A stretch of 15,095 nt of DNA from an uncultured bacterium (GTDB lineage: Bacteria; Patescibacteriota; Patescibacteriia; CAIQCM01), in the NCBI GenBank assembly GCA_903870305.1, contig CAIQCM010000044.1, positions 1 to 15,095 on the forward strand, read 5' to 3'. Position numbers and translations under genes: made by a program. This document shows, in pieces, positions 1 through 6,003 of the stretch (within the stretch, counting starts at the first letter, position 1; every line of letters starts with the position of its first letter). The notes beneath the pieces are model-generated. The model had not been told where the DNA came from and did no database searches. It worked only from the letters and a program-made list of their open reading frames with translations.

Positions 1-12
1 AGTGATGATTGG

Positions 13-32
13 ATTCCCGCCTTCGCGGGAAT
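13..32. repeat. short GC-rich intergenic hairpin repeat
   Basis: An 8-bp perfect stem (attcccgc and gcgggaat) closes a cttc loop. It sits in the motif ggattcccgccttcgcggga followed by atgac, just upstream of the first gene. Sequences of this form (ggattcccgc...gcgggaatgac) are a widespread type of bacterial intergenic repeat. No U-run follows on either strand, so it is not a standard intrinsic terminator. Confidence 0.6.
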
Positions 33-46
33 GACAGGCGAAAAAT

Positions 47-1789
47 ATGCAAGATCGCAATCAGAAAATAATTATCGCCGTGTTGGCGTTACTTTTGGTC
101 GTCGTCTCCGGCGCGCTGGTGTGGCAATCATTTTTCGCGGAGAAACCCGAACAGGTCGCTGTCGCGCCGGTGGAAAACCAAAATCTCAACATTCCGCCCG
201 CGAACGTCAATACTGCGATACCAAAAGCGGTTCCTCACGATATCATTAACGAAAAAACGATCGACTTTGCCACCGTATCCGTTGATTTACAACGTGGCAG
301 CGATCGAAAAAATTTATAAAATCACCATTCCGTCGATGAAAAACGACGCGACCGGCGACCCGATAATCGCACCAACCTTCATAAAGGTAGGAACATTCAA
401 TTCTGGCACCAACAAAGGCAGCGACTTATACAAGATAATTGCCGGCTGCACCATGGGCGACGCCAATTGCATCGCAGCATTGGCGACCTTTGATCCAACT
501 CAGAAAAAGTTCAAGGTTTTCGGCTCTTATTCGGCAACAATGCCCCGCGATCCAAAAAATATACTCACCGATGAAACCATGACCGCGTCGAACTCAAATT
601 TGGCTCTGGTAAATGCCCTTAACGTACCGCTTGAAAAATTAAGCTATATCTCAACGGAAACTATCCCTGACTTTGCGGTTCCAAGCGCCGTCGCACTTGC
701 CGGCGGCTACGGATTGACCCAGCAATCAGTGCCAAGCGGTGCGCTTGGGAACGTGCAACCAACGGCGGTCGGCGAAGCGATCGACGGAACAAAGGTTTAT
801 GTTGACATGAACCAATATTTCCTCCGCCTTCCGTCAAATGAATACATTCTCTACAAGATCACCATTCCCTTCTTCGCCGATGAGCGCATCCCGCAAATAA
901 ACTGGAACGACCCGTCGATAAAACCGACCGACTACACGCCAACATACGCGAGCGGTTGCGGCGGCGGCAAGTCCTTTAATATCGCCACGCCCGGCGATGT
1001 CACTTTGCCAAGCGACCGCTTTGTCGTGGCAGGAAAACCATCACCGGCGAGACCGTCTATGTTCCCAAAGACAGCAACGATACGCTCATCGCTAACGCCT
1101 ACCAGGCGAGCAGTTATAATAACGGTGACAAAAAGATCACCCAACAAGAATTCGCCGCGCTCGTCCCGATCTTCATTACCCAGGACCCGTTCGGCCAAGC
1201 GCTCATCTGGACGCGATCGGACGCCCAGCCCATGGCCGAATGCGGCAAGCCGGTGGTGTATCTCTATCCAACTCAGACCGAAGCCGTTAGCGTGAAACTC
1301 GGAAGCAACATCACCGTTAAAAAGAGCGAGCCGGCTTACGGCAACGGTTGGAATGTGACCGCTGAACCCAATGGCACGCTCACGACCGCTGACGGAAAAA
1401 CATATCCAAATCTTTATTGGGACGGCAACGGCGCGTCATACAATACGCCAACGACCGGATTTGTGGTCGCATCGAAAGATGTTGAAGCAACCTTCAAATC
1501 AAAACTCGCGCAACTCGGCTTGAACGCCAAAGAAATTTCCGACTTCAACGACTTCTGGTTGCCAATCGTCACCAAGTCGCCGTATGCGCTCATCTCCTTC
1601 GTCCCTCAAGCCGAATGGAGCAAGGCCGCGCCGCTTAGCATCTCCCCCGCCCCGCAAACCCTGATCCGCGTCTTTATGGACTGGAAGCCGCTCGCGGAAC
1701 CGATCAATGTCGCGCCGCAAACACTTCCCCCAACGCCAGCGCGCGCCGGCTTCACCGCCGTCGAATGGGGCGGATTGCTATACCGCTAA
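47..1789 (+). pseudogene. anchored surface protein with KPVVYLYP C-terminal domain, copy 1, double frameshift
   Basis: Three consecutive open segments together form one protein of about 580 residues that parallels the intact neighbour at 1976-3979. The N-terminus (MQDRNQK, then a hydrophobic run IIIAVLALLLVVVSGAL) is a signal-anchor segment. It is open to about 288 in frame 2, continues in frame 3 to about 1033, and returns to frame 2 to the stop at 1789. The likely lesions are one extra T in gatttac (286-288) and one missing A in ggaaaacc (1034-1037). The net shift is zero. Restored, the segment around 1034-1232 reads GKTITGETVYVPKDSND and further on QDPFGQALIW, matching VYFLKDHSD and KDPFGRWVEW of the paralogue. 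The C-terminal domain (from 1238, ECGKPVVYLYP to EWGGLLYR) is about 86% identical to copy 2. It lacks the Ig-like insert of copy 2. Function is unknown; an extracytoplasmic location is inferred. The indels lie in homopolymer runs, so sequencing error is an alternative to true decay. Confidence 0.8.
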
Positions 1790-1790
1790 C

Positions 1791-1886
1791 GGTCATCCCG
1801 AAGCGCAGCGAGGGATTTCAACGTCTCTAGCCCAGCTTCGAGTTTTCTCGCGTTGGACAAAGCGACCGGACATGCTCGAAATGACG
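1791..1886. repeat. intergenic inverted-end repeat (gtcatcccgaagcgcagcg type)
   Basis: Starts right after the copy 1 stop. The left end reads gtcatcccgaagcgcagcg and the right end gctcgaaatgacg, whose reverse complement cgtcatttcgagc imperfectly matches the left end. Inner arms also relate (agcttcgag and ctcgcgttgg segments). The gtcatcccgaagcgcagcgagg form is typical of a very widespread bacterial intergenic repeat. There is no open frame of note, and I assign no function. Confidence 0.5.
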
Positions 1887-1888
1887 AT

Positions 1889-1923
1889 AAAAACATCCAG
1901 CCCAAAAGGCGGGATGTTTTTTC
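1889..1923 (+). terminator. rho-independent terminator after copy 1
   Basis: Arms aaaacatcc and ggatgtttt, with an inner gcc/ggc pair around a caaaa loop, are followed on the plus strand by a run of six T. This is a standard intrinsic terminator. The A-rich left flank would also give a weak U-run in the opposite direction. It separates copy 1 from the promoter of copy 2. Confidence 0.85.
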
Positions 1924-1950
1924 GACAAAAAGCGATCGAGACCGTATACT
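1922..1950 (+). promoter_or_regulatory. predicted sigma70-type promoter of copy 2
   Basis: A -35 box TCGACA (1922-1927, 5 of 6 to TTGACA) is separated by exactly 17 nt from a -10 box TATACT (1945-1950, 5 of 6). Predicted transcription starts near 1957, giving a leader of only about 10-20 nt before the start codons at 1967 or 1976. The promoter abuts the terminator of the preceding gene, so copy 2 should be transcribed on its own. Confidence 0.65.
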
Positions 1951-1975
1951 TAACAACCATTAATAAATGGATCTT

Positions 1976-3979
1976 ATGAAAAATGTTCGTACGCAAAAAA
2001 TACTCATTGCTGTTTTGGCCATCCTGCTTGTCGTCGTCTCTGGCGCCTTGGCGACAAAATTTTTTCTCCAACCCTCCAGGCGACCAGTACCGCAACCAAA
2101 TCACCAAGCCCGGTTAAACACGAACACCTCCACCGAACAACCCACCAATGAGAATACCAATGAAGCGACTGATTCTAACACCAACACGACGATCGGACCA
2201 TCACTCTCAATAAACGATCTAGGCCTGCCGACCAACTATCAACCCGTTGTCAAAGATGGCATCGTGGTTTTTTCCGGGAAATCCACAACAGAAGACCTTG
2301 AAGTATGGGTGAACACCATCAATGGTACAGGAGACCCGGTCGGACGCTGTTACCCCAATTGCAGTACAAGTTCAAAACCTGGCGCAACTTGGACCATTTC
2401 AATTCCATCTTATGTTTTTTTGAACGGCGACAATCATATCAACCTCGCCTTTGATCTGGCTTCCGCAAAAAATCGATACGGATCGGCCGACCTAGAATTT
2501 AACTTGAACATTCCTGAGCTAGAAACGATTTCTGTCGATTGGCTAACGCCGCCGCAAACGGAACCCGTTGAAAAAGTTTCCAGCTATATTGGCACGACCA
2601 TCAAAAAAATATCGGAAATAGCATCCGACCCCGGATCAAACGAACCTTCATATATTTTTGTTGGAACGGTAACGAGCGGAAAATACTCTGGTGACAAAAT
2701 TTTTCGTATCGACAATGCCTGCACCCTTGGCTGCGTTTCCGTTGATGCGCTTGCGGTTGCCGATAGCCGCCAGCATAAATTCCATATTTTAAAACGCTAT
2801 TCCAATTCCTGGGATGATCCTGAATCGCCCCTTACCAAAATATCCGACGCCGACGATTACACGACCATCGCCGACCTAGAGAGCCCCGCCGTGATCAAGC
2901 TGAAAAAAGATGGATATGCGCTGACCAAAATGATGACTGCTACCGGGCTGGCTGATCAAAAAAATGCCAAAAAAATTGGTGAAGCGGCGGACGGAACGAT
3001 CATCTACCAATATAGCGACAACCGACCGGCGATCCGTCTCAAAAACGGCGAATTGATTAAATACGACATGTCGATTCCGTTTTACAACACACGCATTCCT
3101 TCCATAACGTGGTCCGACGGCACGACGGGCGGTAATGATTATACCCAAGAGACGCAAAGCGGCTGTGGCGGAACGGCCTGGATGGTGAAACCCGATAATT
3201 TTGATGTCTCCTCGCTTATCCTAGCCGGCCAGACGTCAACCAACGAAAATGTGTATTTCTTAAAAGATCATTCTGACACCAAGGTGCTATATGATGCATG
3301 GCTCACATGGATGTCTTCCGACAAAACAACATACGAACAATTCCTTGCCAAAAAACCAATATTTTATTGGAAAGACCCGTTTGGACGCTGGGTCGAGTGG
3401 GAAACAACGACAGCTATTCCCCAAGCCGAATGCGGCAAACCGGTGGTGTATCTCTATCCTACGCAGACCGAAACCGTTAGCGTAAAGCTCGGAAACAATA
3501 TCACCGTAACGAAGAGCGAGCCGATCTATCAAAACGGTTGGAATGTGACCGCTGAACCAAACGGCACACTCACAACCGCTGATGGAAAGACGTTCCCATA
3601 TCTTTATTGGGACGGAAAAGGCGCTAGCTATGATCCGCAAACGACCGGGTTCGTTGTTGCGCGCAATAATGTTGAAGCGACATTCAAAGAAAAACTCGCA
3701 CGGCTTGGATTGAATGAAAAAGAGATCGCCGACTTCAACGAATTCTGGCTGCCGATCGTCACCAAGTCGCCGTATGCGCTCATCTCGTTCGTACCGCAAG
3801 CTGAATGGAGCAAGGCCGCGCCGCTTTCCATTTCCCCCGCTCCCAACACCGTGATCCGCGTCTTCATGGACTGGAAACCGCTTGCCGAACCGATCGATGT
3901 CGCGCCGCAAATCTTGCCCCCGACACCAACGCGCGCCGGCTTCACCGCCGTCGAATGGGGTGGGTTGCTGTATCGATAA
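1976..3979 (+). CDS. anchored surface protein with Ig-like insert and KPVVYLYP C-terminal domain, copy 2
   Basis: Intact protein of 667 residues from ATG 1976. ATG 1967 adds three residues; 1976 aligns with copy 1 and has GGA about 6 nt upstream. Order of parts: a short basic N-terminus and a hydrophobic segment ILIAVLAILLVVVSGAL (about residues 9-25), which is a probable uncleaved membrane anchor; an Asn/Thr/Pro-rich linker (about 35-75); a beta-rich, Ig-like stretch (about 85-180) absent from copy 1; a middle domain weakly similar to copy 1; and a C-terminal domain (from about 485) with ECGKPVVYLYP, NGWNVTAEPNGTL, LYWDGKGASY, SPYALISFVPQ and a final EWGGLLYR. I have seen KP[VI]IYLYP-type domains in uncharacterised bacterial surface proteins but know no established activity. 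The middle domain contains paired Cys (ACTLGC) that could form a disulfide outside the cell. It has its own promoter and a strong terminator at 4029-4059. The function is not assigned. Confidence 0.9.
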   Translation: MKNVRTQKILIAVLAILLVVVSGALATKFFLQPSRRPVPQPNHQARLNTNTSTEQPTNENTNEATDSNTNTTIGPSLSINDLGLPTNYQPVVKDGIVVFSGKSTTEDLEVWVNTINGTGDPVGRCYPNCSTSSKPGATWTISIPSYVFLNGDNHINLAFDLASAKNRYGSADLEFNLNIPELETISVDWLTPPQTEPVEKVSSYIGTTIKKISEIASDPGSNEPSYIFVGTVTSGKYSGDKIFRIDNACTLGCVSVDALAVADSRQHKFHILKRYSNSWDDPESPLTKISDADDYTTIADLESPAVIKLKKDGYALTKMMTATGLADQKNAKKIGEAADGTIIYQYSDNRPAIRLKNGELIKYDMSIPFYNTRIPSITWSDGTTGGNDYTQETQSGCGGTAWMVKPDNFDVSSLILAGQTSTNENVYFLKDHSDTKVLYDAWLTWMSSDKTTYEQFLAKKPIFYWKDPFGRWVEWETTTAIPQAECGKPVVYLYPTQTETVSVKLGNNITVTKSEPIYQNGWNVTAEPNGTLTTADGKTFPYLYWDGKGASYDPQTTGFVVARNNVEATFKEKLARLGLNEKEIADFNEFWLPIVTKSPYALISFVPQAEWSKAAPLSISPAPNTVIRVFMDWKPLAEPIDVAPQILPPTPTRAGFTAVEWGGLLYR

Positions 3980-4028
3980 TTCTCATCGTTTGACGCGCCA
4001 AAGAAACATCACATAACAAAGCAAATAC

Positions 4029-4059
4029 AAAAAAGACCATCGTTTTGACGGTCTTTTTT
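4029..4059. terminator. bidirectional rho-independent terminator
   Basis: The arms aaaaaagacc and ggtctttttt enclose a loop with one further mismatched pair region (atc...gac). T-runs occur at the 3' side on both strands, so it can end copy 2 from the left and the PaaX/Cas2-like gene from the right, which fits the convergent arrangement. Confidence 0.85.
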
Positions 4060-4067
4060 GCTTTCGC

Positions 4068-4109
4068 CCTTAGGACAGTTATTCTCGATCGAGAATAACT
4101 GTCCTAAGG
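4068..4109. repeat. perfect 42-bp palindrome, downstream flank of the PaaX/Cas2-like gene
   Basis: Both halves are exact reverse complements with no spacer. The half-site is ccttaggacagttattctcga, whose centre is 4088/4089. Its inner 19 bases (ttaggacagttattctcga) recur exactly at 4677-4695 on the other side of the gene. It lies 8 bp beyond the TAG stop of that gene. No U-run follows, so it is not an ordinary terminator; a terminator is already present next to it. Confidence 0.95.
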
Positions 4110-4117
4110 CATTTGTG

Positions 4118-4672
4118 CTAATTTCCATAGGCCTTATATATTCTGACCCATTTTTCAATCTTTAAAATATTCACAATGCGCCTGATCCCGGCGCTCACTT
4201 CTTTTTGAATGCACCAAACGCTTCGTTGGTGGTAAACAAAACCGATCCTCTTCAACATATTTCTGAATTGATCGCGGGCGGCATGGGCCGCTTCGGGTAT
4301 ATCAAAAATAACCATGCAATATTCTCCGATTGGAAGCAGTGGGGATCGATATCCGAGCATGGTCTCGATCGCCGCTATTTCACCGCTTTCCGTAAGTGTT
4401 TCCACGACCAAACGACCGATCTCTTTACTCTCGATCCATCCTTTCTTTTTAAGTCGATTAAACGCGCGGCAATATGTCCGGTGATATTCCTCGCATTCAG
4501 CCATATATTCGCGCGCGTCTTCGATCGACATGCCCATGCATAAGCTTTGATGACTTCTCAAAAAATTCATGTCATCAACCAACTCGAACAGGCCGATAAG
4601 AATATGCCCCGCAGCTGTAAGCGATTTTACAGCCGCACATTTTGCCGCTTTTTTAAGCTTTTCTTTGTTCAT
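4118..4672 (-). CDS. PaaX-like protein: winged helix plus Cas2-like domain
   Basis: 184 residues from ATG 4672. An upstream in-frame start at 4741 would translate the palindrome and a neighbour's terminator, so it is rejected. The N-terminal part (about 10-105) is helical and ends in a winged-helix-like stretch (FNRLKKKGWIESKEIGRLVV, then a wing-like ETLTESGE). The C-terminal part (about 117-184) follows the PaaX C-terminal/Cas2 ferredoxin-fold pattern: strand YCMVIFDIPE with Asp124 where Cas2 carries its conserved Asp, helix RDQFRNMLKRIGF, strand HQRSVWCIQ, helix SAGIRRIVNIL, strand WVRIYKAYG. PaaX proteins are DNA-binding repressors, so self-regulation through the palindrome at the start codon is the simplest role. 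No Cas1, repeat array or phenylacetate genes are nearby. It is monocistronic between terminators. Family assignment is by motif reading and moderately sure; a nuclease or DNA-transposition role is only conjecture. Confidence 0.8.
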   Translation of the reverse strand: MNKEKLKKAAKCAAVKSLTAAGHILIGLFELVDDMNFLRSHQSLCMGMSIEDAREYMAECEEYHRTYCRAFNRLKKKGWIESKEIGRLVVETLTESGEIAAIETMLGYRSPLLPIGEYCMVIFDIPEAAHAARDQFRNMLKRIGFVYHQRSVWCIQKEVSAGIRRIVNILKIEKWVRIYKAYGN

Positions 4673-4676
4673 ATTT

Positions 4677-4714
4677 TTAGGACAGTTATTCTCGACCGAG
4701 AATAGTTGACTTAA
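4677..4714. repeat. imperfect palindrome at the start of the PaaX/Cas2-like gene; possible operator
   Basis: Begins 4 bp upstream of ATG 4672 (minus strand). The left 28 bases match the perfect palindrome at 4070-4097 except for one base (ttaggacagttattctcga, then cgagaata). The outer right arm has diverged (gttgacttaa in place of actgtcctaa), leaving a core inverted repeat tattctcg/cgagaata. Its position across the only room for a promoter makes it a natural operator. It could equally be one end of a mobile unit. Confidence 0.75.
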
Positions 4715-4747
4715 TAAAAAACGCCTAGGGGTTCCGCCCAAGGCGCT
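4713..4747 (-). terminator. rho-independent terminator for the minus-strand unit ending with the 45-residue protein
   Basis: On the minus strand the arms cgcct and aggcg, with inner ggg/ccc pairing around a short loop, are followed by TTTTTTATT. It lies about 90 bp beyond the stop of the small membrane protein gene and just before the palindrome of the next gene, so it isolates the two units. Confidence 0.75.
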
Positions 4748-4833
4748 CTATTGCTTTCTAGTCGCAACCATTTTTAAAATTGTTAATGCTCGCCCGCCGG
4801 CCGCCGGCCGGTATTTCCAACCCAACGTCTTTA

Positions 4834-4971
4834 TTATTGTTGGATGCCGGCGGATTGTTCGACCGCTTCGACCGGACCGGTGCGATGCTCTGCGTAATAC
4901 CAATAGACCGCGCCGACTGCAACGATGATGGCGGCGGCAATGAGTTTGATGGTGCTGCGCTTTGAGATCAT
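4834..4971 (-). CDS. 45-residue single-pass membrane protein
   Basis: Encodes 45 residues starting MISKRSTIKLIAAAIIVAVG and continuing AVYWYYAEHRTGPVEAVEQ. There is one hydrophobic segment (about 10-25), preceded by basic residues, and an acidic tail outside by the positive-inside rule. The ATG overlaps the TGA of the preceding gene as ATGA, which indicates translational coupling and is the main reason to believe in so short a gene. Terminator-like pairing at 4713-4747 closes the unit. No family was recognised. It may be a small partner subunit of the C-terminally anchored protein upstream. Confidence 0.7.
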   Translation of the reverse strand: MISKRSTIKLIAAAIIVAVGAVYWYYAEHRTGPVEAVEQSAGIQQ

Positions 4972-5639
4972 GATTTTTTATTCCTGGCTTTTTTCCATCT
5001 ATAGAATACCACCACGAGCGCGGCCAAGACAACAGCGCCGACAAAAACCTCATCATTCAAGCCCATATTCCAAGCGTTTTTGGCGCGAGTTACAAGATCG
5101 GCCAAACCGTTCCGGGGCGCCAAACTCGGCGTGCACGCCATGGCGGTGTCCGGCACGTAATCGACGGTGAGACGCGCCGCATCGCCCGATACTATCCCCG
5201 CCTTCCAATAAGCCGGCGCGGTCTTGGCAACTTCGGCATAGGGAATGTTGAGCGTATATCCGTCGGCGCCGATCGAATATGTCGCTTTGGTCGGAACAAG
5301 CGTAAACGCGTTGGCCTTCGCGTCTGTCACCGTTTCCTTTATCAGCTTCCAAGCGCCGGCGTTATAAGAGAGGCCGTAGATCGTATCCGCGCTCAAGCCG
5401 GGAGCGACGGTCGCGTTGTTTTCCATGCGGCCGTCGACATCCAGGTACAGCGCGACTGTCACGGAAAGCCGCGGATTCTGCACTGCCGGGGCGACGGTCT
5501 TAACCAACATTTTCCATCCGTCGGCGCCACTAACCATTTGCGCCGAAGAAATATCAATAGCGTCGGAACCGGTCACGAGCGGACCTTTGAGCGAGGCCAT
5601 GTCGCTAATGTTATCCAAAATCAAACGACAATCAGACAT
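4968..5639 (-). CDS. unknown protein with beta-rich body and C-terminal membrane anchor
   Basis: 223 residues from ATG 5639; a TTG at 5660 in the same frame would add seven. The body is predicted beta-rich (SVTVALYLDVDG, IYGLSYNAGAWKLI, GYTLNIPYAEVAK), loosely like exported beta-sandwich or CBM9-like domains. That resemblance is only an impression. Near the C-terminus lies one hydrophobic segment (about 197-213, VFVGAVVLAALVVVFY) followed by a basic tail RWKKARNKKS, typical of a stop-transfer anchor with the tail in the cytoplasm. Oddly, no signal peptide is visible at the chosen start, although such a topology normally needs one. Either export is signal-less (tail-anchored) or the true start is not resolved. 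It overlaps the next gene by ATGA, so the two are likely made together. Confidence 0.8.
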   Translation of the reverse strand: MSDCRLILDNISDMASLKGPLVTGSDAIDISSAQMVSGADGWKMLVKTVAPAVQNPRLSVTVALYLDVDGRMENNATVAPGLSADTIYGLSYNAGAWKLIKETVTDAKANAFTLVPTKATYSIGADGYTLNIPYAEVAKTAPAYWKAGIVSGDAARLTVDYVPDTAMACTPSLAPRNGLADLVTRAKNAWNMGLNDEVFVGAVVLAALVVVFYRWKKARNKKS

Positions 5640-5649
5640 AACAGATGTA

Positions 5650-5712
5650 AGAACTAACAACTAAGAACTAAATTCCAAGGAAAATTCCAAATTCCAACGG
5701 CCAAATTCCAAG
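5650..5712. repeat. low-complexity intergenic repeat, attccaa/aactaagaacta type
   Basis: Runs of aactaa(c/g)aactaa are followed by repeated aaattccaa units. In base usage and motif (aagaac-c/t-aa, aatttccaa) it resembles the inverted repeats at 7728-7874 and 11052-11161, but only one orientation is present here. It forms the leader of the 4968-5639 gene. Confidence 0.5.
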
Positions 5713-5715
5713 ATA

Positions 5716-5865
5716 TCATTGATTCCGGAATTTCGGAGGCAGGTTTTTGTCAGGACGGTTGTCGAGGCGGCTTTTTTGATTCACCATGACCGCGCGAACG
5801 CGAAAAGTCGCGGGGGTTCGATACCGCGTGACATTACGATTGGTTTTACGGGCGTAGTTCTTCAT
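5716..5865 (-). CDS. possible 49-residue basic protein
   Basis: An uninterrupted frame from ATG 5865 to TGA 5716 encodes MKNYARKTNRNVTRYRTPAT and continues with FRVRAVMVNQKSRLDN and a Pro/Lys/Arg-rich end. Lys plus Arg make up about a quarter of the residues and there are few acidic ones, as in ribosome- or nucleic-acid-binding small proteins. It lies in an otherwise gene-free stretch between two repeats. There is no clear Shine-Dalgarno sequence; an AAGGA is about 17 nt upstream, which is too far. It may be chance, though the composition is biased and the frame is coherent. No family was recognised. Confidence 0.4.
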   Translation of the reverse strand: MKNYARKTNRNVTRYRTPATFRVRAVMVNQKSRLDNRPDKNLPPKFRNQ

Positions 5866-5879
5866 GGCCGCTGATGCGT

Positions 5880-5989
5880 CCTTGACTCGATGCCAATATA
5901 CGAATTGTACGAATCTGGCGAATGACGTTACGAATTAGCATCGGATTAGTTATATTCGTAGGGATTAGTATATTAGCATCGAGCCAAGG
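5880..5989. repeat. ~110-bp palindromic dispersed element, copy 1
   Basis: The ends are inverted repeats: TCGATGCYAATATAC inward from both sides, extended outward by ccttg/caagg. Both arms then carry tacgaat. The reverse complement of 12021-12120 aligns over about 99 bp with roughly seven mismatches and one single-base gap (about 92%). It lies directly after the DUF2207 gene stop. It has no coding frame and should fold into a long imperfect hairpin in RNA or DNA. Confidence 0.85.
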
Positions 5990-6003
5990 GCGGCGATCCG
6001 ACC

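Noticed and set aside
402..410. Programmed ribosomal frameshifting in copy 1 of the surface protein
   Set aside because: No slippery heptamer with downstream pseudoknot is seen at either shift site (286-288, 1034-1037), and the intact paralogue is in one frame. Indel or error is simpler.
4118..4741. Cas2 of a CRISPR system
   Set aside because: The N-terminal winged helix fits the PaaX type, and no Cas1 or regular repeat-spacer array is present in the window.
4672..4741. Upstream start giving a 207-residue PaaX/Cas2-like protein
   Set aside because: The extra 23 codons lie in the palindrome and the neighbouring terminator and have no family similarity.
4793..4811. GC-rich tandem heptamers gccggcc
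   Set aside because: Only two units in an otherwise plain 3' untranslated stretch; no further copies and no structure I can interpret.
5795..5830. tRNA-like T-arm motif (gggttcgatacc)
   Set aside because: The 5-bp T-stem does not pair properly and no acceptor, D or anticodon arms could be found around it.
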